Shown: positions 18,446 to 26,855 of the stretch, one piece after another
Numbering within the stretch: the first letter of the stretch is position 1
Layout: each line of letters starts with the position of its first letter
Origin: Pseudoxanthomonas koreensis_A
GTDB taxonomy: Bacteria > Pseudomonadota > Gammaproteobacteria > Xanthomonadales > Xanthomonadaceae
Assembly (NCBI RefSeq): GCF_041890415.1
Contig: NZ_CP169056.1
Location: forward strand, 1,116,001-1,180,000
Direction: 5' to 3'
DNA: 64,000 nt
Made by a program: the position numbers and the translations under genes
Notes under the pieces: generated by a model
The model's input: only the letters and a program-made list of their open reading frames with translations
Told to the model about the DNA's origin: nothing
The model's database searches: none

Positions 18446-19876
18446 TCAGCCGCGCTTCCAGCGCACGCCCTGCGGGGTGTCCTCGAGCACGATGCCCTCG
18501 GCGGCCAACTGCTCGCGGATGGCGTCGGCGCGAGCGAAGTCGCGCGCCTGCTTGGCTTGCGCGCGCGCGTCGACCAGGGCCTGGATGCGGGCGTCGTCGT
18601 CGTCGCTGGCACCGCGGCTGAACCACGCATCGGGCGTCTGCTGCAGCAGGCCCAACGCGCTGCCGGCGCTGCGAAGCTGGCCGGCCAGCAGGCCCAGTTG
18701 CCCGATGTCCGCCGGCGCAGCGGACGGCTCATGCACAAGCTGGTTCCGCAGCTGGCGGACCCTGGCGGCGATGTCGGCCAGCTCGGCCAGGGCCTTGGGG
18801 GTATTCAGGTCGTCGTCCAGCGCGCCCTCGATCGCGGCAGGAATGGGCTGCGCCGCGGCGTCCTGCGGTCCCTGGCCCGGCACCACGAGGAGGTCGGCAT
18901 CGCGCAGGGTGCCGTACAGGCGATCAAGCGTCTTGATGCTCTTGTCGATCAGTGCATCGGACCATTCCAGCGGCTGCCGGTAGTGGGCCGACATCAGCGC
19001 GTAGCGCAGCGCCTCGGGCGGGTGCTGGCGCACCAGGTCATGCACCTTCTCGATGTTGCCCACCGACTTGCTCATCTTGGCGCCGCCGAAGTTGAGCATG
19101 CCGTTGTGCAGCCAGACCCGGGCGAACACCTTGCCGCCGTGGGCGCACTGGCTCTGCGCGATCTCGTTTTCGTGGTGCGGGAACTGCAGGTCGATGCCGC
19201 CGGCATGGATGTCGATGGTCTGGCCAAGGTGCGCGGCGGCCATGGCCGAGCACTCGATATGCCAGCCCGGGCGCCCGCGTCCCCACGGCGACTCCCAGCC
19301 GGGCTGGTCGCCGGCCGAGGGCTTCCACAGCACGAAGTCGCCCGGATCGCGCTTGTAGGGCGCCACGTCCACCCGCGCACCGGCCAGCATCTCCTCGCGG
19401 TCGCGGCGCGAGAGCCGCCCGTAGTCGGGGAAGCTGGCCACCGCGAACAGCACATGGTCCTGCGCGGCATAGGCATGGCCGGCCTCGACCAGGCGCTCGA
19501 TCATCGCCACGATCTGCGGGATGTGCGCGGTGGCTTCCGGCTCGATATCCGGCGCGGCAACGCCCAGCGCGGCCATGTCCTGGCGGTAGGCGGCGGCGAA
19601 CCGATCGGTGATGGCCGAGATCGGTACCCCCTGCTCGGCGGCGGCGGCGTTGATCTTGTCATCCACGTCGGTGATGTTGCGCGCGTACTTCAGCGCGCCA
19701 TGGCGCCGCTGCAGCAGCGCCGCCAGCACCCCGAACACCACCGGGCCGCGCGCATTGCCGATGTGCACGTAGTTGTAGACGGTCGGGCCACACACGTACA
19801 TCGTCGGGCAGGCGGGATCCAGCGGCGCGAACGGCTCGATCTGGCGCGTGAGGCTGTTGTACAGGCGCAGGGGCAT
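18446..19876 (-). CDS. cysS: Cysteinyl-tRNA synthetase
   Basis: This class I synthetase charges tRNA-Cys. The 476-residue product has the HIGH-type motif HIGN at 38-41, the KMSKS loop at 267-271, and the full zinc site C29, C209, H234 and E238, which selects cysteine over serine. The C-terminal helical domain (from about 330) ends with a conserved FARADAIREQLAAEGIVLEDT stretch, here noted as FARADAIREQL. It appears to be the first gene of a minus-strand unit with sufE and an MFS transporter. Confidence 0.98.
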   Translation of the reverse strand: MPLRLYNSLTRQIEPFAPLDPACPTMYVCGPTVYNYVHIGNARGPVVFGVLAALLQRRHGALKYARNITDVDDKINAAAAEQGVPISAITDRFAAAYRQDMAALGVAAPDIEPEATAHIPQIVAMIERLVEAGHAYAAQDHVLFAVASFPDYGRLSRRDREEMLAGARVDVAPYKRDPGDFVLWKPSAGDQPGWESPWGRGRPGWHIECSAMAAAHLGQTIDIHAGGIDLQFPHHENEIAQSQCAHGGKVFARVWLHNGMLNFGGAKMSKSVGNIEKVHDLVRQHPPEALRYALMSAHYRQPLEWSDALIDKSIKTLDRLYGTLRDADLLVVPGQGPQDAAAQPIPAAIEGALDDDLNTPKALAELADIAARVRQLRNQLVHEPSAAPADIGQLGLLAGQLRSAGSALGLLQQTPDAWFSRGASDDDDARIQALVDARAQAKQARDFARADAIREQLAAEGIVLEDTPQGVRWKRG

Positions 19877-20040
19877 TCGGCACGGAAGGCTGGGGCAAGG
19901 CCGCTGATTCTAGCGCGCCGCGCGCCTGGCCCGCGGCGGCAGAGACCCTTGCCGCGATGGCAATGGATGCGGATGGGGCGTTCAGCGGGCTGCAAGGCGC
20001 AGCGCCTACACTTGCGCGCATGCCGTGCTTCCCGGGTCCG

Positions 20041-20571
20041 ATGCTGCGTTCGTCCAAACTCCTGCCGATCATGCTGGCGTGCTGCGCAACGTGGCCGACC
20101 CTGGCCCAGGATGCAGCCACCAGCAGCGATGGGCGGATCCGGGTGGTCCCGGCAGAGAACGTCAAGCTCGATTATGCCCAGGTGCTGCGGGTGGAGCCGG
20201 TCTACCAGACCCTGCGCGCCACCCGGATCGAGGAGCGCTGCGAGTCCACGCCGGTGATCCAGGTGCAGGCGCCGCCTGAGGAAGAACAGTCCCCCGGCAC
20301 GCTGTCGCGCATGGTCGATTCGGTCAAGGGCCTGTTTGTGCGCGAGGAGGCCGGCGCCAGCGCCGCCGCCCCGCTGCCACGCGCGCCGGGCGAGGGCTGC
20401 CGGCTGGTCCAGGTGGAGCGCGAGTTCGAACGCCCGATCGCCTACGACGTGGACTATGTCTACAAGGGCACCAAGTACCGCTCGCGCCTGGCCGAGGACC
20501 CGGGCAACCGCCTGCGCGTGCGCGTGTCGGTGGCGCCGTGGGTGGCGGACCTGCCGCCGCCGGCGCCCTGA
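20041..20571 (+). CDS. Conserved periplasmic protein of unknown function
   Basis: From the ATG at 20041 the product is 176 residues with a Sec signal peptide ending near WPTLAQ. The mature part starts with DYAQVLRVEPVYQTL and ends with a domain containing YDVDYVYKGTKYRSRL and DPGNRLRVRVSV. These two blocks resemble the flanks of glycine-zipper 17-kDa surface-antigen-like proteins of Xanthomonadaceae, but the glycine zipper between them is absent. TACACT at 20007-20012 could be its -10 box. An earlier ATG at 20020 is possible. The role is unknown. Confidence 0.75.
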   Translation: MLRSSKLLPIMLACCATWPTLAQDAATSSDGRIRVVPAENVKLDYAQVLRVEPVYQTLRATRIEERCESTPVIQVQAPPEEEQSPGTLSRMVDSVKGLFVREEAGASAAAPLPRAPGEGCRLVQVEREFERPIAYDVDYVYKGTKYRSRLAEDPGNRLRVRVSVAPWVADLPPPAP

Positions 20572-20632
20572 AGCCATGGCCCGCGCCGTGCGGCCCTTGC
20601 GTGGTACGCGGACGCATGCGACCATCGCCACG

Positions 20633-20734
20633 ATGAACACCGACCTGCAGCCGCACGCCGCAAGTTCCGCCCGGATGGCCTCCGGGATGACCTCGCGCGC
20701 GCGCCGACCGGAACCCCACCTTTTCGCTGGGTGA
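20633..20734 (+). CDS. Candidate arginine-operon leader peptide
   Basis: An ATG at 20633 opens a 33-codon frame ending in TGA at 20732-20734. It contains four arginine codons, three of them clustered as SRARRP near the end. It ends 27 bases before the 5' arm of a strong terminator and 152 bases before argF'. Its last codons overlap a sequence able to pair with that terminator arm. A weak TTGCGT (20597-20602) with GACCAT (20620-20625) would put the transcript start almost on the ATG. That it is translated, and that it senses arginine, are both inferences. Two internal ATGs (20675 and 20690) could serve instead. Confidence 0.45.
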   Translation: MNTDLQPHAASSARMASGMTSRARRPEPHLFAG

Positions 20735-20785
20735 CCGGAGCATCGTGCTGTCCGTTCGAAAACCCAGCTTGAAGCTGGGTTTTTT
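20726..20785 (+). promoter_or_regulatory. Attenuator: antiterminator arm plus Rho-independent terminator before argF'
   Basis: The terminator stem is ACCCAGC (20762-20768) and GCTGGGT (20774-20780) around TTGAA. A-T pairs extend it at the base, and it is followed by a T run. A second GCTGGGT at 20726-20732 can pair with the same ACCCAGC and so block the terminator. That second copy overlaps the stop codon of the leader frame. A ribosome finishing the leader would cover it, whereas one stalled at the Arg codons would leave it free. The terminator might otherwise simply end the upstream gene at 20571, though it lies about 190 bp beyond it. Confidence 0.6.
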
Positions 20786-20886
20786 CGTTTCCGGGCCGGC
20801 GACGGTTTCAACGGTAAGGGACGCTCCCGGACCAAAGTGTCATGCCATCCCGCTCCGCGGGCAGCCACCACCGCAAGGATCGATCG

Positions 20887-21894
20887 ATGTCGCCCAAGCA
20901 CTTCCTCAACACCCAGGACTGGACCCGCCCGGACCTGGACGCCCTGCTGGCCCATGCCGCGCAGTTCAAGCGCAACAAGCTGGGCGACGCGCTCAAGGGG
21001 CGCTCGATCGCGCTGATGTTCTTCAACCCGTCCATGCGCACCCGCACCAGCTTCGAGCTGGGTGCGTTCCAGCTTGGCGGCCATGCCATCGTGCTGCAGC
21101 CGGGCAAGGATGCGTGGCCGATCGAGTTCGACCTGGGCACGGTGATGGACGGCGACACCGAGGAGCACATCGCGGAAGTTGCGCGGGTGCTGGCCCGCTA
21201 CGTCGACCTGATCGGCGTGCGCGCGTTCCCGAAGTTCAAGGACTGGGGCTATGACCGCGAGGACCGCGTGCTCAAGGCCTTCGCCAGGTACTCGACGGTG
21301 CCGGTGATCAACATGGAGACGATCACCCACCCGTGCCAGGAGCTGGCCCATGCGCTGGCCCTGCAGGAGCACTTCGGCACCTCCGACCTGCGCGGCAAGA
21401 AGTACGTGCTGACCTGGACCTACCACCCGAAGCCGCTGAACACCGCGGTGGCCAATTCGGCGCTGACCATTGCCACCCGCCTGGGCATGGACGTGACCCT
21501 GCTGTGCCCCACGCCCGAGTACGTGCTCGACGAGCGCTACATGGGCTGGGCGCGCGACAACGTCGCCGAGAGCGGCGGCTCGCTTGCCGTCAGCCACGAC
21601 ATCGAAAGCGCCTACGCCGGTGCCGACGTGGTCTATGCCAAGAGCTGGGGCGCGCTGCCGTACTTCGGCAACTGGGAACCGGAAAAGCCCATCCGCGACC
21701 GTTTCAAGCACTTCATCGTCGACGAGCAGAAGATGGCGCTGACCAACAACGGCGTGTTCAGCCACTGCCTGCCGCTGCGCCGCAACGTCAAGGCCACCGA
21801 TGCGGTAATGGACTCACCCAACTGCATCGCCATCGAGGAGGCGGAAAACCGCCTGCACGTGCAGAAGGCCGTGATGGCCGCCCTGGTCGCCTGA
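20887..21894 (+). CDS. argF': N-acetylornithine carbamoyltransferase
   Basis: This enzyme carbamoylates N-acetyl-L-ornithine to N-acetyl-L-citrulline, replacing the usual ornithine step. The 335-residue product has the carbamoyl-phosphate loop SMRTRT at 49-54, HPCQE at 148-152 and HCLP at 293-296. The residues known from the Xanthomonas enzyme are all in register: W77, E92 (the acetyl- versus succinylornithine determinant) and the carboxylated lysine K302. The ATG at 20887 has AAGGA 7 bases upstream. It is the first structural gene of the arginine cluster and lies just after the putative attenuator. Confidence 0.96.
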   Translation: MSPKHFLNTQDWTRPDLDALLAHAAQFKRNKLGDALKGRSIALMFFNPSMRTRTSFELGAFQLGGHAIVLQPGKDAWPIEFDLGTVMDGDTEEHIAEVARVLARYVDLIGVRAFPKFKDWGYDREDRVLKAFARYSTVPVINMETITHPCQELAHALALQEHFGTSDLRGKKYVLTWTYHPKPLNTAVANSALTIATRLGMDVTLLCPTPEYVLDERYMGWARDNVAESGGSLAVSHDIESAYAGADVVYAKSWGALPYFGNWEPEKPIRDRFKHFIVDEQKMALTNNGVFSHCLPLRRNVKATDAVMDSPNCIAIEEAENRLHVQKAVMAALVA

Positions 21895-21929
21895 GGCGCC
21901 GTCCACCGATTTCCCCACGGAACCAACCC

Positions 21930-23135
21930 ATGAGCAATCCCAACCAATCCCGCGACATCGTCCTGGCCTTTTCCGGTGGCCTGGATACCAGCTTCTGCGT
22001 GCCCTACCTGAAGGAACAGGGCTGGAACGTGCACACCGTGTTCGCCGACACCGGCGGCGTGGATGCCCAGGAACGCGCCTACATCGAGCAGCGCGCCGCC
22101 GAGCTGGGCGTGGCCAGCCACGTCACCATCGACGGTGGCGCGGCGCTGTGGAGCGGGTTCGTCAAGCCGTTCGTGCAGGCCGGCGAAGGCTACCAGGGCC
22201 AGTACCCGCTGCTGGTGTCCGACCGCTACCTGATCGTGGACGCCTCGCTGGCGCGCGCGGCCGAGCTGGGCACCAACGCGATCGCCCATGGCTGCACCGG
22301 CATGGGCAACGACCAGGTGCGCTTCGACCTGGCGGTGAAGTCGCAGGGCGATTACCGCATCGTTGCCCCGATCCGCGAAATCCAGAAGCAGCACACCCAG
22401 ACCCGCGCCTACGAGCAGAAGTACCTCGAGGAGCGCGGCTTCGAGGTGCGCGCCAAGCAGAAGAGCTACACCATCAACGAGAACCTGCTGGGCGTGACCA
22501 TGTCCGGCGGCGAGATCGACGAATGGAAGGCTCCGGGCGAGGGCGCGCGTGGCTGGTGCGTGCCGCGCAGCGCGTGGCCGGACGAGCCGCTGAACGTGAC
22601 CTTGAAGTTCGTCGCCGGTGAGGCGGTGGAACTGGACGGCAAGGCGCTGGAAGGGGCGAAGATCCTGGCCAGGCTCAACACCATGTTCGCCCAGTACGGG
22701 GTGGGCCGCGGCATGTATACCGGCGATACCGTGATCGGCCTGAAGGGACGCATCGTGTACGAAGCGCCGGGCCTGACCGCGCTGCTGGTGGCGCACCGTG
22801 CGCTGGAGGAAGCGGTGCTGAGCAAGCAGCAGAACCGCTTCAAGCCGGACGTGGCGCGCAAGTGGGTGGAGCTGGTGTACGAGGGCTTCTACCACGACCC
22901 GCTGAAGACCGACCTGGAGGCGTTCCTGGCCTCGTCGCAGGCGCAGGTCAACGGCGAGGTGGTGCTGGAAACCCGCGGTGGCCGGGTCGACGCGGTGGCG
23001 ATCCGCTCGCCGCACATCCTCAACGCCAAGGGCGCCACTTACGCGCAGTCGGCCGACTGGGGCGTGGAGGAGGCCGAGGGCTTCATCAAGTTGTTCGGCA
23101 TGAGCAGCACGCTGTGGGCCGAGGTCAACCGCTGA
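21930..23135 (+). CDS. argG: Argininosuccinate synthase
   Basis: ArgG condenses citrulline and aspartate with ATP to form argininosuccinate. The 401-residue product has the PP-loop AFSGGLDTS at 13-21 and the conserved stretches HGCTGMGNDQVRF and YTINENLLGVTMSGGE (each typical of the family). In this pathway its citrulline comes from deacetylation of acetylcitrulline by the product at 23761-24864. The ATG at 21930 lies 35 bp after argF', and the GNAT gene follows at once. Confidence 0.97.
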   Translation: MSNPNQSRDIVLAFSGGLDTSFCVPYLKEQGWNVHTVFADTGGVDAQERAYIEQRAAELGVASHVTIDGGAALWSGFVKPFVQAGEGYQGQYPLLVSDRYLIVDASLARAAELGTNAIAHGCTGMGNDQVRFDLAVKSQGDYRIVAPIREIQKQHTQTRAYEQKYLEERGFEVRAKQKSYTINENLLGVTMSGGEIDEWKAPGEGARGWCVPRSAWPDEPLNVTLKFVAGEAVELDGKALEGAKILARLNTMFAQYGVGRGMYTGDTVIGLKGRIVYEAPGLTALLVAHRALEEAVLSKQQNRFKPDVARKWVELVYEGFYHDPLKTDLEAFLASSQAQVNGEVVLETRGGRVDAVAIRSPHILNAKGATYAQSADWGVEEAEGFIKLFGMSSTLWAEVNR

Positions 23136-23136
23136 G

Positions 23137-23601
23137 GTGGGTGCCAACACCGCCACTGTCGAGGTGCGCAGCGCCGGCATGGAAGACCTGCCGGCGCTGG
23201 CGGCGCTGTTCGATGCCTACCGGGTGTTCTACGGGCAGCCGTCGGACCTGGCGCGTGCCAGCGCGTTCCTGCGCCAGCGCCTGGAGCAGGGCGACTCGCA
23301 CCTGCTGCTGGTTCCGGACGGGCAGGGCGGGGCGCTGGGCTTTGTCCAGCTGTATCCCTCGTTCACCTCGGTAGGCACGGCGCGGATCGAGATCCTCAAC
23401 GACCTGTTCGTGGTTCCGGCCGCACGCGGCGGCGGCGTGGCCCGTGCCCTTCTGCAGCGCGCGGTGGCCGATGCCCGCGGCCGCGGCGCGGTGAAGCTGA
23501 TGCTGTCCACCGCCGTGGACAACATCCCGGCGCAGGCGCTGTACGAGAGCGAAGGCTGGGTGCGCGACCCCGGCTTCGTCGAATACGCCAGGAGACTGTA
23601 G
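23137..23601 (+). CDS. GNAT-family N-acetyltransferase
   Basis: The 154-residue product has a complete GNAT fold: an N-terminal block, the motif LNDLFVVPAARGGGVARALL containing the acetyl-CoA loop (ARGGGVARAL), and the C-terminal ALYESEGW. It begins with GTG 1 bp after the argG stop, so it is translated from the same message. Acetyltransferases often sit between argG and the deacetylase gene in xanthomonad arginine clusters. The substrate is unknown. The fused argB product already supplies N-acetylglutamate, so this one is not obviously required for the pathway. Confidence 0.87.
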   Translation: MGANTATVEVRSAGMEDLPALAALFDAYRVFYGQPSDLARASAFLRQRLEQGDSHLLLVPDGQGGALGFVQLYPSFTSVGTARIEILNDLFVVPAARGGGVARALLQRAVADARGRGAVKLMLSTAVDNIPAQALYESEGWVRDPGFVEYARRL

Positions 23602-23750
23602 TGGACACCCTTCGCAGCCGGTTCATGCTGGCCACCTCCGATGCGCACGGCCTGTACACGCGGCATGGTTTTGCTGCGCCGGCCAGCCCGCAGACGCTGA
23701 TGGAAGTGGTGCGTCCCGATATCTACCAGGCCGCCGCAGCGGCGCATTGA
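23601..23750 (+). pseudogene. Remnant of a second GNAT acetyltransferase (C-terminal fragment)
   Basis: Directly after the previous GNAT gene (GTG at 23601 shares its G with the TAG stop) a 49-residue frame encodes FMLATSDAHGLYTRHGF and then LMEVVRPDIYQ. This matches the C-terminal beta-strand region of full-length GNAT proteins, which usually read LATRDAHGLYxRxGF and end PDIY. The acetyl-CoA loop and the whole N-terminal two thirds are absent. The most likely history is an internal deletion that left this tail. It might still be translated by coupling, but it cannot be an active acetyltransferase alone. Confidence 0.65.
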
Positions 23751-23760
23751 CCCGATCACG

Positions 23761-24864
23761 ATGACCGACCTGCTCGCACCCACCCTGGCCCACCTTGAGA
23801 GGCTGGTGTCCTTCGACACCCGCAACCCGCCGCGTGCGATCGCCGCGCAGGGCGGCATGTTCGACTACCTGCGCGCGCAGCTGCCCGGCTTCCACGTTGA
23901 AGTGGTGGACCATGGTGCCGGTGCGGTGAGCCTGTACGCGGTGCGCGGCACGCCGAAGTACCTGTTCAACGTGCATCTGGACACGGTGCCCGATTCGCCG
24001 GCGTGGAGCGCCGACCCGCACGTGATGCGGCGCCTGGACGACCGCGTGGTCGGCCTGGGCGTGTGCGACATCAAGGGCGCGGCCGCCGCGCTGCTGGCCG
24101 TGGCCAATGCCGGCGATGGCGATGCCGCGTTCCTGTTCTCCACCGACGAGGAAGCCAACGACCCGCGTTGCATCGCCGCGTTCCTGGCGCGCGGGCCGCA
24201 GCCCTACGAGGCGGTGCTGGTGGCCGAGCCGACCATGGGCGAGGCGGTGCTGGCCCACCGCGGCATCTCATCGGTGCTGATGCGCTACGCCGGCCGCGCC
24301 GGGCACGCTTCGGCGGCGCTGGACCCGTCCGCCAGCGCCCTGCACCAGGCGGTGCAGTGGGGCAGCCGCGCCCTGGAGCACGTGCAGTCGCTGGCCCACG
24401 CGCGCTTCGGCGGGCTGACCGGGCTGCGCTTCAACATCGGCCGCATCGAAGGCGGGATCAAGGCCAACGTGATCGCGCCGGCAGCCGAGCTGCGCTTCAA
24501 TTTCCGGCCATTGCCGTCGATGGACATCGACGTGCTGCTGGGCGAGTTCGCCGCGTTCGCGCAGCCGGCCGCCGCGCACTTCGAGGAAACCTTCCGCGGG
24601 CCCAGCCTGCCTTCGGGGGACGTGGCCCGCGCCGAGGAGCGGCGCCTGGCCGCGCGCGACGTGGCCGACGCGCTGGGCCTGCCGGTCGGCAACGCGGTGG
24701 ACTTCTGGACCGAGGCCTCGCTGTTCTCCGCCGGCGGTTACACCGCGCTGGTGTACGGCCCGGGCGACATCGCCCAGGCCCATACCGCCGATGAGTTCGT
24801 CACCCTGGACCAGCTGGCGCGGTACGCCGCCTCGGTGGACCGCATCATCAACGCACCGAAATGA
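23761..24864 (+). CDS. argE': N-acetylcitrulline deacetylase (M20 family)
   Basis: The enzyme removes the acetyl group from N-acetylcitrulline to give citrulline for ArgG. The 367-residue M20 metallohydrolase has the first metal motif VHLDTVP (H72 and D74), the bridging D103 in GVCDIKGA, and the general base E130 in STDEEA. A dimerisation domain spans about 165-280. Specificity for acetylcitrulline rather than acetylornithine is inferred from its place beside argF', as in Xanthomonas. Its stop codon overlaps the ATG of argB by 4 bases. Confidence 0.92.
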   Translation: MTDLLAPTLAHLERLVSFDTRNPPRAIAAQGGMFDYLRAQLPGFHVEVVDHGAGAVSLYAVRGTPKYLFNVHLDTVPDSPAWSADPHVMRRLDDRVVGLGVCDIKGAAAALLAVANAGDGDAAFLFSTDEEANDPRCIAAFLARGPQPYEAVLVAEPTMGEAVLAHRGISSVLMRYAGRAGHASAALDPSASALHQAVQWGSRALEHVQSLAHARFGGLTGLRFNIGRIEGGIKANVIAPAAELRFNFRPLPSMDIDVLLGEFAAFAQPAAAHFEETFRGPSLPSGDVARAEERRLAARDVADALGLPVGNAVDFWTEASLFSAGGYTALVYGPGDIAQAHTADEFVTLDQLARYAASVDRIINAPK

Positions 24865-26243
24865 ACCTGCCGATCCCGACTCCGCTCCCCGCCAAGCCCC
24901 CTCCCACCTACCGCCGCGCCGATCCCATGCACGCCCACCAGCAGACCCGCCAGACCATCGTCCGCCTGCTCTCCAGCATGGCCAGCGCCAAGGAGATCAG
25001 CCAATACCTGAAGCGCTTCTCGCAGGTGGACGCCAAGCGCTTCGCCGTGGTCAAGGTCGGCGGCGCGGTGCTGCGCGACGACCTGGACGCGCTGACCTCC
25101 TCGCTGGCGTTCCTGCAGGAAGTCGGCCTGACCCCGATCGTGGTCCACGGCGCCGGTCCGCAGCTGGATGACGAACTGTCGGCCGCCGGCATCGAGAAGC
25201 AGACCGTCAACGGCCTGCGGGTGACCACGCCGCAGGCGCTGGCAATCGTGCGCCGGGTGTTCCAGGCGTCCAACCTGCGGCTGGTGGATGCACTGCAGCG
25301 CGCCGGCGCGCGCGCCACCTCGATCACCGGCGGCGTGTTCGAGGCCGATTACCTTGAGCGCGACACCTACGGCCTGGTCGGCGAGGTCAAGGCGGTGAAC
25401 CTGGCGCCGATCGAGGCCAGCCTGGATGCCGGCTCGATCCCGGTGATCGCCAGCCTGGGCGAAACCGCCGGCGGCCAGATCCTCAACGTCAATGCCGATT
25501 TCTCGGCCAACGAACTGGTCCAGGTGCTGCAGCCGTACAAGATCATCTTCCTCACCGGCACCGGTGGCCTGCTGGACGAGCAGGGCAAGGTGATCGACTC
25601 GATCAACCTGTCCACCGAATACGAGCACCTGATGGCGCAGCCGTGGATCAACGGCGGCATGCGGGTGAAGATCGAGCAGATCAAGGCGTTGCTGGACCGG
25701 CTGCCGCTGACCTCCTCGGTGTCCATCACCCGGCCGGCGGACCTGGCCAAGGAACTGTTCACCCACCGCGGGTCCGGCACCCTGGTGCGGCGCGGCGAGA
25801 AGGTGCTGCGCGCCACTTCGTGGGACGAACTGGACCTGCCCCGGCTCACCTCTCTGATCGAATCCAGCTTCGGCCGCGCGCTGGTCCCGGACTATTTCCA
25901 GCGCACCACCCTGCTGCGCGCCTACGTCAGCGAGAACTACCGCGCCGCGGTGATCCTGGTGGACTCGGGCGAGGGCGTGTACCTGGACAAGTTCGCGGTG
26001 CTCGACGACGCGCAGGGCGAAGGCCTGGGCCGGGCGGTGTGGAACGTGATGCGCGAGGAGACGCCGGAGCTGTTCTGGCGCTCGCGCCACAACAACCAGG
26101 TCAACATCTTCTACTACGCCGAGTCCGACGGCTGCATCAAGCAGGAGAAGTGGAAGGTGTTCTGGTACGGCATCGAAGGCTTCGACCGGATCGGGCGCTG
26201 CGTGGCCCACTCCGGCGGCCGCACTCCGACCCTGGTGGGCTGA
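24861..26243 (+). CDS. argB: Bifunctional N-acetylglutamate synthase/kinase
   Basis: One protein carries the first two steps of arginine synthesis: acetylation of glutamate and phosphorylation of acetylglutamate. Residues about 45-295 are an amino-acid-kinase domain with KVGGAV at 65-70 and HGAGPQ at 96-101. Residues about 300-460 are a NAT domain with LDDAQGEGLGRAVW and VNIFYYAESDG. This NAGS-K arrangement is established for Xanthomonas and is related to the vertebrate synthase. ATG at 24861 overlaps the deacetylase stop as ATGA. A later ATG at 24927 lacks a ribosome site. Arginine feedback is expected from the family but not visible in sequence. Confidence 0.95.
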   Translation: MNLPIPTPLPAKPPPTYRRADPMHAHQQTRQTIVRLLSSMASAKEISQYLKRFSQVDAKRFAVVKVGGAVLRDDLDALTSSLAFLQEVGLTPIVVHGAGPQLDDELSAAGIEKQTVNGLRVTTPQALAIVRRVFQASNLRLVDALQRAGARATSITGGVFEADYLERDTYGLVGEVKAVNLAPIEASLDAGSIPVIASLGETAGGQILNVNADFSANELVQVLQPYKIIFLTGTGGLLDEQGKVIDSINLSTEYEHLMAQPWINGGMRVKIEQIKALLDRLPLTSSVSITRPADLAKELFTHRGSGTLVRRGEKVLRATSWDELDLPRLTSLIESSFGRALVPDYFQRTTLLRAYVSENYRAAVILVDSGEGVYLDKFAVLDDAQGEGLGRAVWNVMREETPELFWRSRHNNQVNIFYYAESDGCIKQEKWKVFWYGIEGFDRIGRCVAHSGGRTPTLVG

Positions 26244-26246
26244 ACG

Positions 26247-26855
26247 ATGGCCGCCGCACTCCCGGGCCAGTGGCAGCAGGTGCCGGTCCTCGCCGGCCAC
26301 CATGCCATGCTCGAGCCGCTGCAGGCCGCGCATGCCGATGGCCTGCGCGCGGCGGTGGAAGGCAGCGGCCTTGACCGGCTGTGGTACACCAGCGTGCCGG
26401 CGCCGGACAGGGTGCAGGCCTACGTCGATGGCGTGCTCCAGGCGCAGGCGCAGGGCCGGGTGCTGGCGTTCACGGTGCGCGACGGGTCCGGCGCCATCGT
26501 CGGCAGCACGCGCTTCTACGCGCTGGAGCCGGAGGTGCCGCGCCTGAGCATCGGCTACACCTGGTATGCACCCCGGGTGCAGCGCACCGGGCTCAACACC
26601 GAGTGCAAGCTGATGCTGCTGGGCCACGCCTTCGAGGTGCTGGGTTGCGCAAGCGTGGGCTTCGAGACCAGCTGGCACAACCACGCCTCGCGCGCGGCCA
26701 TCACGCGCCTTGGCGCACGCCAGGATGGCGTGCTGCGCAACCACAAGCGCCACGCCGACGGCACCCTGCGCGATACCGTCGTGTTTTCCATCATCGATGC
26801 GGAATGGCCGGCGGTGCGCAGCCACCTGCGGTTCCGCCTGGACGCAAATACATGA
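26247..26855 (+). CDS. GNAT-family acetyltransferase (RimJ/RimL-like)
   Basis: The 202-residue product belongs to the RimJ/RimL-like GNAT group: it has a PLQAAHADGLRAA start block, SIGYTWYAPRVQRTGLNTECK in the cofactor region, and the C-terminal ITRLGARQDGVLRNH. It starts 3 bp after argB and its stop overlaps the ATG of argC by 4 bases, so it is locked into the arginine message. Its role is unknown. Candidates are protein N-terminal or small-molecule acetylation. Tight coupling suggests a real link to the pathway rather than chance. Confidence 0.87.
   Translation: MAAALPGQWQQVPVLAGHHAMLEPLQAAHADGLRAAVEGSGLDRLWYTSVPAPDRVQAYVDGVLQAQAQGRVLAFTVRDGSGAIVGSTRFYALEPEVPRLSIGYTWYAPRVQRTGLNTECKLMLLGHAFEVLGCASVGFETSWHNHASRAAITRLGARQDGVLRNHKRHADGTLRDTVVFSIIDAEWPAVRSHLRFRLDANT

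Noticed and set aside
20762..20785. The hairpin before argF' read only as the terminator of the 20041-20571 gene
   Set aside because: It lies about 190 bp beyond that stop codon, and the extra GCTGGGT arm overlapping an Arg-containing leader stop fits attenuation better. The simple reading cannot be excluded, so confidence is kept moderate.
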